Part shown: positions 7,405-15,447 of the stretch, one piece after another
Position numbering within the stretch: position 1 is the stretch's first letter
Layout of the letters: every line of letters starts with the position of its first letter
Assembly (NCBI RefSeq): GCF_001425605.1
Contig: NZ_LMRG01000001.1
Coordinates: 437,530-501,529 of the forward strand
DNA: 64,000 nt
Source: Rhizobium sp. Leaf453
GTDB taxonomy: Bacteria; Pseudomonadota; Alphaproteobacteria; Rhizobiales; Rhizobiaceae
Reading direction: 5' to 3'
The notes under the pieces: model-generated
Databases searched by the model: none
The model's input: the letters and a program-made list of their open reading frames with translations, nothing else
Told to the model about the DNA's origin: nothing
Program-made: the position numbers and the translations under genes

Positions 7405-8258
7405 CGAACAGCTCCTGCAAAGATCTGGTCGTCACTGAGGAATTCCGCGATCGTCGGCAGACGGTCGCCGGTGGCATTGTCGGGAAGCGCCGACAGGAGC
7501 GCGCGCGTGTACTCGCTCTTCGGGGATTCGAACAGCGACAGCACGTCCGCCTCCTCGATCTTGCGGCCCTTGTACTGGACGATGACGCGATCGGCGGTCT
7601 CGGCCACTACACCCATATTGTGGGTGATGATAATGAGACCCATGCCGTTTTCGGCCTGAAGCCGCATCAACAGATCGAGAATCTGCTTCTGGATCGTCAC
7701 GTCGAGCGCCGTCGTGGGTTCGTCGGCGATCAGGAGTTTCGGGTTGCAGGCAAGTGCGATGGCGATCATCACACGCTGGCACTGTCCGCCTGACATCTGG
7801 TGCGGGAAGTGGCCCAACCGCTCGGCGGGGTTGGGGATGCCAACCAGTTCGAACAGTTCGATAGCGCGCGCACGTCGCGCCGCCTTGCCCAGGCCCAGAT
7901 GGATGCTCAGGACCTCCTCGATCTGGAAGCCAACGGTGAAGCACGGATTGAGGCTGGCGATCGGCTCCTGGAAGATCATGGCAATATCCTTGCCAACGAT
8001 CTTGCGGCGTTCGGACGCCGACAATCCGAGCAGATCAATACCGTTGAACTGCAGCTTGTCGGCGCTCACCTTGGCCGTCCAGGGCAGAAGCCCCATGGCC
8101 GCCAGCATGGAGACCGACTTGCCGGAACCGGACTCGCCGACAATGGCGAGAACTTCACCGGCATTCACCTTCATCGAGACACCATTGACGGCGCGGAAAG
8201 GGCCGGCGGCCGTCTGGAATTCGACAACGAGATTTTCAACTTCGAAAAGGGACATCAT
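7401..8258 (-). CDS. dppD: dipeptide ABC transporter ATPase DppD
   Basis: A 285-residue ATPase paired with DppF. Walker A is GESGSGKS, the Q-loop IAMIFQEPIASLNPCFTVGFQIEE, the signature MSGGQCQRVMIAIAL (a Cys replaces the usual Arg after GGQ), and Walker B LLIADEPTTALDVTIQ. The switch segment is IIITHNMGVVAETADRVIVQYKGRKIE. It overlaps both dppC upstream and dppF downstream by four bases (ATGA), which fixes its place as the fourth gene of the operon and suggests coupled translation and a 1:1 ratio with DppF. Confidence 0.93.
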   Translation of the reverse strand: MMSLFEVENLVVEFQTAAGPFRAVNGVSMKVNAGEVLAIVGESGSGKSVSMLAAMGLLPWTAKVSADKLQFNGIDLLGLSASERRKIVGKDIAMIFQEPIASLNPCFTVGFQIEEVLSIHLGLGKAARRARAIELFELVGIPNPAERLGHFPHQMSGGQCQRVMIAIALACNPKLLIADEPTTALDVTIQKQILDLLMRLQAENGMGLIIITHNMGVVAETADRVIVQYKGRKIEEADVLSLFESPKSEYTRALLSALPDNATGDRLPTIAEFLSDDQIFAGAVR

Positions 8259-9157
8259 GACCTCTTCAGCTTGGGATCAAGCGCATCGCGCAGGCCGTCG
8301 CCCATCAGGTTGATGGCAAGAACGGTGATGAGAATGGCAAGCCCCGGGAAGGTCACGACCCACCAGGCGCGCTGGATGAATTCGCGGGCTTCGGCCAGCA
8401 TCGTGCCCCATTCCGGCGTCGGCGGTTGGGCGCCCATGCCGAGGAAGCCGAGCGCGGCTGCATCGAGGATCGCAGCCGAGAAGGCGAGTGTCGCCTGAAC
8501 GATCAGCGGCGCGAGGCAGTTGGGGAGGATCGTCAGGAACATCAGACGCATCGTACCCGCGCCAGCAACACGCGAGGCAATCACGTAATCCTTGGCGCGC
8601 TCGGACATGACTGCGGCACGGGTCAGGCGCACGAAATGCGGCAGGTTGACCAGCGAGATCGCGATCATTGCGTTCAGCAGGCCCGGACCGAGAACCGCCA
8701 CCAGAACCAGGGCGAGCAGCAGCGACGGGAACGCCAGGATGATATCCATGACGCGCATGATAATCGTATCGGTGCGACCCCGGAAGTAACCGGCGACCAG
8801 ACCGACGAGAACGCCGGAAATGACCGAAAGGCTGACGACGATGACGCCGATGAAGAGCGAGAAACGCGCGCCATAGATCAGGCGCGAGAGGATATCGCGA
8901 CCGACAGCGTCAGTGCCGAGCAGATAGGTCCACTGGCCGCCTTCGGCAAAGGCCGGCGGCAGGAGCAGGACCTCACGGTTCTGCGCGCTCGGGCTGTGAG
9001 GCGAGACGATCCCGGCGAAAACCGCGAGGAACAGGATCGTTGCAAAGACAACAAGTCCGATCACGGCGCCCTTGTTGCGGGTGAAATAGAACCAGAACTC
9101 CTTGAGCCCGGTTGGTGGTGTGGATGTTTGCACATCGACTTCCTGGACAGCAGCCAT
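8255..9157 (-). CDS. dppC: dipeptide ABC transporter permease DppC
   Basis: A 300-residue inner-membrane permease. The N-terminal cytoplasmic stretch leads to a first helix (GAVIGLVVFATILFLAVFAGIV), followed by the long OppC_N-type segment with LLGTDAVGRDILSRLIYGARFSL, a hallmark of DppC/OppC. The transmembrane block and the ATPase-contact loop VNLPHFVRLTRAAVMSERAKDYVIASRVAGAG come next, and MGAQPPTPEWGTMLAEAREFI and LRDALDPKLKRS close the protein. The start at 9157 has GGAGG seven bases upstream. It overlaps dppD by four bases and follows dppB after nine bases. Confidence 0.93.
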   Translation of the reverse strand: MAAVQEVDVQTSTPPTGLKEFWFYFTRNKGAVIGLVVFATILFLAVFAGIVSPHSPSAQNREVLLLPPAFAEGGQWTYLLGTDAVGRDILSRLIYGARFSLFIGVIVVSLSVISGVLVGLVAGYFRGRTDTIIMRVMDIILAFPSLLLALVLVAVLGPGLLNAMIAISLVNLPHFVRLTRAAVMSERAKDYVIASRVAGAGTMRLMFLTILPNCLAPLIVQATLAFSAAILDAAALGFLGMGAQPPTPEWGTMLAEAREFIQRAWWVVTFPGLAILITVLAINLMGDGLRDALDPKLKRS

Positions 9158-9166
9158 TTGAGCCTC

Positions 9167-10171
9167 CTAGTGCCGGATACGCGGATTGATGAGCCCGTAG
9201 AGCACATCAACGATGAGGTTGACGATCATGATCACGCCGGCGATCAACATCAGACCGCCCTGCACGACCTGGTAGTCGCGCTTGAAGACGCTATCGACCA
9301 TCCATTTGCCGATACCCGGCCAGGAAAAGATCGTTTCCGTCAGGATGGCACCCGCCAAGAGCACACCGACCTGCAGGCCGATAGTGGTGACCACCGGGAT
9401 CAGGGCGTTGCGCAGGGCGTGCACCCCGATGACGCGGAAGGGCTTCAGACCCTTGGAGCGTGCCGTGCGGACATAATCCTCGCCCAGCACTTCGAGCATC
9501 GCCGAACGCGTCTGGCGCGCAATGACCGCGAGCGGAATCGTGGCAAGCACGATGGTCGGCAGGATAAGGTAGGTTACCGCCGACTTGAAGGCACCGGCCT
9601 GTCCCGAAATCAGGCTGTCGATCAGCATGAAGCCGGTGACCTGCGGGAAGAAATACATCAGCGAAATGCGGCCCGAGACAGGCGTCCAGCCGAGATAGCC
9701 GGAGAAGAAGATGACGAGCAGCAGGCCCCACCAGAAAATCGGCATGGAATAACCGACCAGTGCGGTTCCCATCAACGTTTGATCAAGCCAGGTGCCGCGC
9801 TTGACCGCTGCGAGAACGCCGGCGGGCACGCCGAGAGCCACGGCCAGAACGATGGCGCAGAGCGAAAGCTCCAGCGTCGCCGGGAAGAGTTGCAGGAAGT
9901 CGGTCAGGACCTCGCGCTTGGTGACGATCGACGAACCGAAATCGCCCTGCAGCAGGCCGAGCAGATAATCGAAATATTGCAGGTACATCGGCCGGTCGAG
10001 GCCGAGTTCGGCCATGAGCTGCGCGTGGCGCTCCGGCGACATGACGCGTTCGCCCGACATCAGCATGACCGGATCGCCTGGCAGAAGGCGGATGAAAGAG
10101 AATGCGATGAGAGACACCCCGATAAACGTGGGTATCAGGACGGCGAGCCGCCCGACGATGAAACGAAACAT
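9167..10171 (-). CDS. dppB: dipeptide ABC transporter permease DppB
   Basis: A 334-residue permease starting MFRFIVGRLAVLIPTFIG; the open frame extends 25 codons further to 10246, but that extension runs through the hairpin after dppA and looks non-coding. DppB hallmarks are the first helix plus IRLLPGDPV, the periplasmic portion MAELGLDRPMYLQYFDYLLGLLQGDFG, several membrane helices, the coupling loop with ARQTRSAMLEVLGEDYVRTARSKGLKPF, and the C-terminal LIVDVLYGLINPRIRH. It should form the translocation channel with DppC. It lies 114 bases after dppA, with a strong stem-loop between them. Confidence 0.92.
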   Translation of the reverse strand: MFRFIVGRLAVLIPTFIGVSLIAFSFIRLLPGDPVMLMSGERVMSPERHAQLMAELGLDRPMYLQYFDYLLGLLQGDFGSSIVTKREVLTDFLQLFPATLELSLCAIVLAVALGVPAGVLAAVKRGTWLDQTLMGTALVGYSMPIFWWGLLLVIFFSGYLGWTPVSGRISLMYFFPQVTGFMLIDSLISGQAGAFKSAVTYLILPTIVLATIPLAVIARQTRSAMLEVLGEDYVRTARSKGLKPFRVIGVHALRNALIPVVTTIGLQVGVLLAGAILTETIFSWPGIGKWMVDSVFKRDYQVVQGGLMLIAGVIMIVNLIVDVLYGLINPRIRH

Positions 10172-10213
10172 GGGAGCCAAATCCCTTCTTTTTATTCTTG
10201 TTCTTTTTGAAAA

Positions 10214-10243
10214 GCCGGCGGCCCGAAAATTCGGACCGCCGGC
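10214..10243 (-). terminator. dppA-dppB intercistronic stem-loop (attenuating terminator)
   Basis: GCCGGCGG (10214-10221) pairs with CCGCCGGC (10236-10243), and inside it CCGAA pairs with TTCGG around a two-base loop; a single C-A mismatch interrupts the stem. On the reverse strand it is followed by TTTTC. This would protect the dppA message and let only part of transcription continue into dppBCDF, giving excess binding protein. Confidence 0.65.
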
Positions 10244-10284
10244 CAAAGCACGCTCTTTAAGGCGTACGTTTTCGGAAGCCGATC

Positions 10285-11880
10285 TTACTCGGCGATATCG
10301 ACGCCTTCGAACGCGAAGTCACCAAGCGGCGACTGGACGAAGCCGGACACCTTCTTGCTCATCGGAACAACAGCGACGGAATGGTCGATGGTGTTCCAGG
10401 GCGCTTCCTTCTTGAAGACGATCTGCGCCTGCTCATAGAGCTTGGTACGTTCGGCAACGTCGGAGGTTTCCTTCGCCTTGGTCACGAGGTCGTCGAACTC
10501 CTTGTTGCACCACTGCGCACGGTTGTTGCCGCCGACAGCATCGCAGCCGAGCAGGGTGTCGAGGAAGTTGTCCGGGTCGCCGTTGTCGCCGGTCCAGCCG
10601 AGGATGGCGGCACCGTCACGATCCTTGGCGGACGAGAGCTTCAAGTACTCGGCCCACTCATAGGAAACGATCTCGACGGTAACGCCGATCTTGGCAAGGT
10701 CGGCCTGCATCAGTTCTGCTGCACGACGTGCGTTCAGCATGTACGGACGCGCGACCGGCATGGCCCAGATCTTCATCTTGAGATCCTTGACGCCGGCGTC
10801 TTCGAGCATCTTCTTGGCCGCATCCGGATCGTACTTGTCGTCTTCGACGGCATTGTTATACGACCACATTGTCGGCGGGATCGGGTTCTTGGCAACGGTT
10901 GCGGCACCCTGGAAGACCGCGTCAACGATGGCCTGACGATTGATCGCCATGTTGAGAGCCTTGCGGACCTCGACCTTGTCGAACGGCGCGACCAGCGTGT
11001 TGTACGCGAGGTAAGAGACGTTCAGGCCGGCCTGCTCGGAAACCTGCAGGTTCGGATCCTTCTTCAGCTCCTCGACGTCAGCCGCATTCGGGTAAGACAT
11101 CAGGTGGCATTCGCCGGCCTTCAGCTTCTGTGCGCGGATTGCGGCGTCGGTGGTGATCGCAAATACCAGATCGTCGATCTTCTGCTTTCCGCCCCAATAG
11201 TCCGGGTTGGCCTTGTAGCGGATCGCTGCATCCGGCTGATAGGCGACGAAGGTGTACGGACCGGTGCCCAGCGGCTGCTGGTTCATCAGTTCCATCTTGC
11301 CGTCGGCCTGGAGCTTGTCGGCATATTCCTTGGAGACGATCGAGATGAACGGCATGCCGAGGTTGGCGAGCAGCGGTGCTTCCGGACGCTTCAGCGTGAT
11401 CTTGACCGTCAGGTCGTCGACCTTTTCGATCTTTTCGATGACATCAGGAAGACCCATGCCGGAGAAATATTCCCAGGACGCGCCCGGCACGTACTTGTTC
11501 CACGCATTGTCGGCCTTGTACTGGCGCTCGAACGAGAAAATGACGTCATCGGCGTTCAGCTCGCGGCTCGGCGTGAAGAAGTCGGTCGTCTGAAACTTGA
11601 CGCCCTTCCGCAGCTTGAACGTATATTCCTTGCCATCGGCGGAGATTTCCCAGCTCTCGGCAAGACCCGGCTCGATTTCCGTCGTGCCCGGCTTGAATTC
11701 GACCAGACGGTTATAAACCGTATGCGCTGCAGCATCGAACGTCTGACCGCCGGTGTAGAGACCCGGATCGAAACCTTCGGGCGACGCTTCGGAGCAGTAG
11801 ACGAACGTCTTCGACCATGCGGAACCGGCCATCAGCGTGGCGATTGCGGTTGCCGCGAGGAGAGTAGTGAGCTTTTTCAT
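10285..11880 (-). CDS. dppA: periplasmic dipeptide-binding protein DppA
   Basis: A 531-residue extracellular solute-binding protein of family 5 (SBP_bac_5). The signal peptide is MKKLTTLLAATAIATLMAGSAWS, and the mature start KTFVYCSEASPEGFDPGLYTGGQTFDA is very close to the classical DppA N-terminus. Further DppA-like blocks are YTFKLRKGVKFQTTDFF, LNADDVIFSFERQ, QPLGTGPYTFVAYQ, KAGECHLMSYPNAADVEELK, WTGDNGDPDNFLDTLLGC and APWNTIDHSVAVVPM. In other bacteria the same protein also binds heme and 5-aminolevulinate, so iron or heme scavenging is possible beside peptide uptake. It is the first gene of the operon; GGGAAG precedes the ATG. Confidence 0.94.
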   Translation of the reverse strand: MKKLTTLLAATAIATLMAGSAWSKTFVYCSEASPEGFDPGLYTGGQTFDAAAHTVYNRLVEFKPGTTEIEPGLAESWEISADGKEYTFKLRKGVKFQTTDFFTPSRELNADDVIFSFERQYKADNAWNKYVPGASWEYFSGMGLPDVIEKIEKVDDLTVKITLKRPEAPLLANLGMPFISIVSKEYADKLQADGKMELMNQQPLGTGPYTFVAYQPDAAIRYKANPDYWGGKQKIDDLVFAITTDAAIRAQKLKAGECHLMSYPNAADVEELKKDPNLQVSEQAGLNVSYLAYNTLVAPFDKVEVRKALNMAINRQAIVDAVFQGAATVAKNPIPPTMWSYNNAVEDDKYDPDAAKKMLEDAGVKDLKMKIWAMPVARPYMLNARRAAELMQADLAKIGVTVEIVSYEWAEYLKLSSAKDRDGAAILGWTGDNGDPDNFLDTLLGCDAVGGNNRAQWCNKEFDDLVTKAKETSDVAERTKLYEQAQIVFKKEAPWNTIDHSVAVVPMSKKVSGFVQSPLGDFAFEGVDIAE

Positions 11881-12321
11881 GAGCTTTGCTTCCCAGTTTT
11901 GTTCTTGTTCTCATAATTTTTCTGACGCAGAAGCCGTTGTTTCCGGTCAAGGCCGGATGGAACGACATTTGCCCCGGCATTGCAATAAGCATCCAGAAAA
12001 ATTTGTCCAATTGGAAAAATCATCCGGATACGACAACGACGACGCTATACACGACTTTTTTGAACGGATGGCCAGCCGAAATCGAATCAAATCGGCACAT
12101 TGAACAATGTCAATCGCAAATTGCACGGATGGTTCCAAAGCGCTTCAAGTGGCATAACACACTTGCGGGGCGGGGAGGACTGCCAAGCTTTTGTCTGCCA
12201 GGCGGGGATTAGACGAAAGCGACCATATGCAGTCCTCCCACTCGCTGCCCCTCCCTCGATCTCGCCCCCTTCCAAAACCTTTGCCGGCCCCTATTTTCGT
12301 TTGAAATGCCAGTTGCTTGTG
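11881..12321. other. dppA / luxR-type divergent intergenic region
   Basis: This 440-base AT-richer region separates the divergent dppA and LuxR-type genes and must hold both promoters. I see a 10-base palindrome TCCAATTGGA (12006-12015) in an AT-rich context and a short CCGG-N6-CCGG stem near 11943-11956. No confident -10/-35 pair and no additional gene could be assigned; the open frames crossing it lack ribosome sites. Confidence 0.4.
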
Positions 12322-13086
12322 ATGAATCGCACGCTAAACTGGTGCTCGCGGGACACTGTGGAGGACGGCCGCGTCGTGGCAACGCTTCTGAAAAACCACC
12401 GGCGATATCATTTTGACGGCGACCTGGAGAAAGCGCTCAATCGCGTCGATTTCTTCCGTATTTTCCATACAATGTCCCTGCGGTTCGGTTTCGATCATTT
12501 CGGAATCCTGCAACTGGGGAATGAGGGCGATGCCTGCATGCTGTCCAACCGGCTGGCATTGCATGATCTGCCATCAGGCCTTGCCGAGGAATACGACAAG
12601 CGGCATCGCTTCGGTGATTCCGTCGTCTTCAAGAGTTTGCATGCCTCGACCATCCCATCCGTCTGGAAAGCCGGTGACCCTCACCTGGGCGGAGGCGGCA
12701 ACCTGCTCGACCAACTCGGCTTCGAAATGCTGATGTGCGTACCGGTCAGCGGTATCAACGGTGCCCGTTATGCCATCCTTTTTCTGGGCGATGGCGAAGA
12801 CATCGAGCAGCAGCAGCATTTCGAGCTCTGTTACGACGCTGTCTGCGCCTTCGACTTCTTCTATAGGCTCGTTCTGTCCAACAAGGCAGGACTTGGCCTA
12901 ACCCCCCGGGAGACGGAAATCCTGCGCTGGATTTCGCATGGCAAGACTGCCAGCGAAATCGCGCTGATCGTCTCCGTCTCGGAACACACGGTGAATTCGC
13001 ACACGGCCACGATCCTCAAGAAGCTCGACGTGGTCAACCGAACCCAGATGGTCGCGAAGGCGATCCGGGAGCAGATCATTCAATGA
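12322..13086 (+). CDS. LuxR-family regulator with autoinducer-binding-type N-terminal domain
   Basis: From the ATG at 12322 (MNRTLNWCSRD) the protein has 254 residues, the usual size of the family; the open frame extends 74 codons upstream into non-coding sequence. Residues about 35-170 look like an autoinducer-binding domain (FFRIFHTMSLRFGFDHFGIL, WKAGDPHLGGGGNLLDQLGFEMLMCVPVSG). The C-terminus is a GerE helix-turn-helix: LTPRETEILRWISHGKTASEIALIVSVSEHTVNSHTATILKKLDVVNRTQ. No acyl-homoserine-lactone synthase lies nearby, so it may be an orphan receptor or respond to another ligand. It is divergent from dppA and followed by a receiver gene 88 bases downstream. Confidence 0.85.
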   Translation: MNRTLNWCSRDTVEDGRVVATLLKNHRRYHFDGDLEKALNRVDFFRIFHTMSLRFGFDHFGILQLGNEGDACMLSNRLALHDLPSGLAEEYDKRHRFGDSVVFKSLHASTIPSVWKAGDPHLGGGGNLLDQLGFEMLMCVPVSGINGARYAILFLGDGEDIEQQQHFELCYDAVCAFDFFYRLVLSNKAGLGLTPRETEILRWISHGKTASEIALIVSVSEHTVNSHTATILKKLDVVNRTQMVAKAIREQIIQ

Positions 13087-13174
13087 GTAGAATCACGAAA
13101 CCGATATCTGCCGGACGGCAACCGAAACCATTTTCATCATCAGCCATTCCCCCAAACGGAACAGCCACACCGTC

Positions 13175-13564
13175 ATGACAAACCTGATCCACATCCTTCT
13201 CGTCGACGATGATCCGGCCGAAAACCTGATCATGCGCGGAATCATGAAGAAGGTGACGAGCACCGAAATTCAGCTGCACTATTGTGAAACCATTGATGCG
13301 GCTCTGGACTTCATCAAGTCCGGAAAACCGGTTTCCATGGTGCTGATGGACAACCGGCTGCAGCCACAGGCCGATTTTCGCGAAACGGTCCCCGCGATGC
13401 GACAACAGGGCTTTATCGGACCGATCGGGGTGATCTCTTCATCGGTTGCCGATCCCTATTTCCAGAAGATCGAGGACTATGGCGTCGATTTCCGCATCGA
13501 CAAGGCGGAGCTTGACCCGACCGCGATCGAATTCATCCTGCGGGAATATGTGACGAAGTCGTAG
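13175..13564 (+). CDS. single-domain response regulator (receiver only)
   Basis: A 129-residue receiver. The acidic triplet is in ILLVDDDPAENLIM, the phospho-acceptor is Asp59 in MVLMDNRLQPQADF, the switch position is in GVISSSVADP (Ser in place of the common Thr) and the conserved Lys110 is in DFRIDKAEL. The region after the acceptor Asp lacks the usual L-P-x-x-x-G turn, so it is a divergent member. It lies in the same direction as the LuxR-type gene with an 88-base gap and ends at a strong terminator. Its kinase is not next to it. Confidence 0.85.
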   Translation: MTNLIHILLVDDDPAENLIMRGIMKKVTSTEIQLHYCETIDAALDFIKSGKPVSMVLMDNRLQPQADFRETVPAMRQQGFIGPIGVISSSVADPYFQKIEDYGVDFRIDKAELDPTAIEFILREYVTKS

Positions 13565-13599
13565 GATGGGTCATCGGGCAAACAATTCAATCACGCAGC

Positions 13600-13626
13600 A
13601 AAAAGCCCGGTTTAACCGGGCTTTTT
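13600..13626 (+). terminator. bidirectional intrinsic terminator
   Basis: GCCCGGTT (13605-13612) and AACCGGGC (13614-13621) form the stem, flanked by AAAAA on the left and TTTTT on the right, so it can end the receiver gene on the forward strand and rirA, 37 bases away, on the reverse strand. Confidence 0.85.
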
Positions 13627-13663
13627 AAGTATCAGCATGTGCGTTGAACCCCACGCTCAAGCA

Positions 13664-14128
13664 TCAGGCCGCAGCGGTCTTCGGGTGGGTCAGGTGGTCA
13701 AGGCCCAGCAGGAAGTTGATCTGCGGACGCGCTTTGACCAGATCATCGATCGAATACTGCTGCAGCACTTCGAAGAAAGCATTTAGCGCCTTGCGCAGCG
13801 CTGCGTTCAGGCCGCAGCTATCAACCAGCGGACAATCGATTTCGCCGGCTTCGAAGCATTCAGCCATGGCGAAGCTGTCTTCGGTAACCTTGACGATATC
13901 GAAGAGGGTGATTTCGGAAGCCGGCTTCGGCAGGCGCACGCCGCCGTTGCGACCGCGAACGGTCTCGACGAGACCAGCCTTGTTCAGCGGCTGCAGGATC
14001 TTGAACAGGAAGAGCTCGGAAACACCGTAGGCCTTGGCAATTTCAGGAATGCGGCTGAGATGGCCGTCATTGGCGGCACAATACATCAGCATGCGGACTG
14101 CATAATTCGTTTGCTTCGTCAGGCGCAT
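13664..14128 (-). CDS. rirA: Rrf2-family iron-responsive regulator RirA
   Basis: The 154-residue protein is near-identical over long blocks to the rhizobial iron regulator: MRLTKQTNYAVRMLMYCAAN, RIPEIAKAYGVSELFLFKIL, SIDDLVKARPQINFLLGL. The three iron-sulfur cluster ligands are present as Cys91, Cys99 and Cys105, exactly as in characterised RirA. The winged helix occupies about residues 1-75. RirA with its cluster represses iron uptake genes in iron-replete cells. It is monocistronic. Its upstream region carries an ICE-like palindrome over the -35 element and an IRO-like TGA-N9-TCA, which fits control by Irr and by RirA itself. Confidence 0.96.
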   Translation of the reverse strand: MRLTKQTNYAVRMLMYCAANDGHLSRIPEIAKAYGVSELFLFKILQPLNKAGLVETVRGRNGGVRLPKPASEITLFDIVKVTEDSFAMAECFEAGEIDCPLVDSCGLNAALRKALNAFFEVLQQYSIDDLVKARPQINFLLGLDHLTHPKTAAA

Positions 14129-14243
14129 TACGTACTCCAGACTTCAAATTCCGGCTCGTCCCATTCGGACGACAGCCCCTGTGAACCCGTACGGTGCATG
14201 GATCCAATGGCGAATCTGCCAACCGCGCCACGCTCGTGTCTCT

Positions 14244-14279
14244 CATATAGGACGGATGCTAGTTTGGAACAATTCCAAA
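14244..14279 (-). promoter_or_regulatory. rirA core promoter overlapped by an Irr (ICE-type) box
   Basis: Reading the reverse strand, TTGTTC (14272-14267) and TATATG (14249-14244) are exactly 17 bases apart, a plausible sigma-70 promoter. The palindrome TTTGGAA-CAA-TTCCAAA (14263-14279) covers its -35. It differs from the ICE consensus TTTAGAA-N3-TTCTAAA at one symmetric position per arm. The start codon is about 110 bases beyond the expected transcription start. Confidence 0.6.
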
Positions 14280-14302
14280 AAGCAAAAAACATCTGGAAGT
14301 GA

Positions 14303-14317
14303 TGATGATCAGCTTCA
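14303..14317. promoter_or_regulatory. IRO-like RirA site (weak)
   Basis: TGA at 14303-14305 and TCA at 14315-14317 are nine bases apart, matching the minimal IRO pattern TGA-N9-TCA, 24 bases upstream of the ICE-like palindrome. The motif is short and expected by chance fairly often. Confidence 0.3.
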
Positions 14318-14379
14318 TGCGGGCTTGTCCACCCAAAAGTTGAATTATCAAAGCAAGTTAAACGGTCCCGCGTATCGGA

Positions 14380-15447
14380 TCAGTTCCCCGTAGCGGGTCG
14401 CCGCAATTCTTTCGCGTAATCGACAATGGACTTTTGTCGCTCCGGCGTGCCCGGATGGGTCGAAAAGACACTCGTTTCAGCCGCATCGCCAAACTTCTTC
14501 TCGATGATTTCAAAAAAGCGGGCGATCGCCGTCGGGTCATATCCGGCCTTGCCCATCAGCACGACCGAATACCGGTCGGCGGCGGCTTCGGCGTCACGCG
14601 AATAGGACAGCGCCAGGAGACCGCCGCCCTGAACGAGCAGGTCCTCGACGCTGTCTCCGATATCGCCGGCAATCAACATGATGAGACCAGCCATTCCCGC
14701 AGCACGATAGATCTGCCGCAGACTGTGCTCCAACTCGACATGCCCGATCTCGTGGGCCAGCACACCAACAAGCATTTCCGTATCATCGCCAGCCAGTTCG
14801 ACAAGTTCGTCGGTGATGACCAGCGTACCGTCCGGCAACGCGAAGGCATTCGGCCCGATCGCCCCGCCCTTCCGGAAATTCAACGTATAGGCAGATTTGC
14901 CGCGAACGGACTGTGCCGCGATGCGATCGAACCCCTCGGAAATCGCGCGCTTCTTCGCCTCGTCCAGTCCCGATTTGTCGAGCACGGTGCGGTCCATCGT
15001 TTCCAGCGTGCCGGCCGACATCAATTCGGGCACGACCGGCGGCGTCACCACCACCGCAACCTCGACCAGCACAGGCAATGCATAGCGGTAAACCAGGCCG
15101 GACAAGATGAAGACCGCAGCGGCGAACAGGATCAGCCGCGGGTGAAACCGTTCGAGCCCATGGATGAAACCGACACCCCGGCGCCCGTTTGCACGCAATA
15201 GATTGTCCACCGCGTCATTGTCTGCGGTCTCGAACAATGAGCCATCCGGAAACTCAATCCGGCGAGGAATGGCGCCGACCCGCGGCGAAATGTCGAGCGC
15301 GGAAAAGGCGCCCGCCGAAAGCTCTGCGCCATCATCGCCGATTGCAGCAACCTGCCCGTCTCTTGTGACAAGGCTGGCAGCGACCGAGCGGCTGGAATCG
15401 CGCGGATGCCAGTGGCCACGGATCGTTTTTTCGGCCTCAGAAGCCAA
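14380..15447 (-). CDS. M48-family zinc metalloprotease, membrane-anchored, TTG start
   Basis: The zinc-binding motif HEIGH lies in MLVGVLAHEIGHVELEHSLRQIYRAAG, and the third ligand region is LALSYSRDAEAAADRYSVVLMGKAGYDP, as in M48 (HtpX/BepA-like) peptidases. A membrane helix (LILFAAAVFILSGLVYRYALPVLVEVAVVV) follows about 95 cytosolic residues and places the protease domain outside. The open frame reaches 15534, deep inside the upstream DUF898 gene. A TTG at 15447 with GAGGG eight bases before it, giving MASEAEKTIRGHWHP..., is the most natural start and makes an 11-base overlap with that gene. The pairing suggests the DUF898 protein and the protease work together on membrane protein quality control (inference). 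Confidence 0.82.
   Translation of the reverse strand: MASEAEKTIRGHWHPRDSSRSVAASLVTRDGQVAAIGDDGAELSAGAFSALDISPRVGAIPRRIEFPDGSLFETADNDAVDNLLRANGRRGVGFIHGLERFHPRLILFAAAVFILSGLVYRYALPVLVEVAVVVTPPVVPELMSAGTLETMDRTVLDKSGLDEAKKRAISEGFDRIAAQSVRGKSAYTLNFRKGGAIGPNAFALPDGTLVITDELVELAGDDTEMLVGVLAHEIGHVELEHSLRQIYRAAGMAGLIMLIAGDIGDSVEDLLVQGGGLLALSYSRDAEAAADRYSVVLMGKAGYDPTAIARFFEIIEKKFGDAAETSVFSTHPGTPERQKSIVDYAKELRRPATGN

Noticed and set aside
8426..10210. A 594-codon forward frame opposite dppC and dppB.
   Set aside because: It is extremely rich in Asp, His, Gln and Arg, as expected for the antisense of membrane protein genes, and has no ribosome site.
12006..12015. Palindrome TCCAATTGGA upstream of dppA and the LuxR-type gene as a quorum-sensing box.
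   Set aside because: A 10-base AT-rich palindrome is too short, does not match known LuxR boxes, and no signal synthase is nearby.
12100..12321. N-terminal extension of the LuxR-type protein by 74 codons.
   Set aside because: It lacks similarity to the family, and a start at 12322 gives the typical length.
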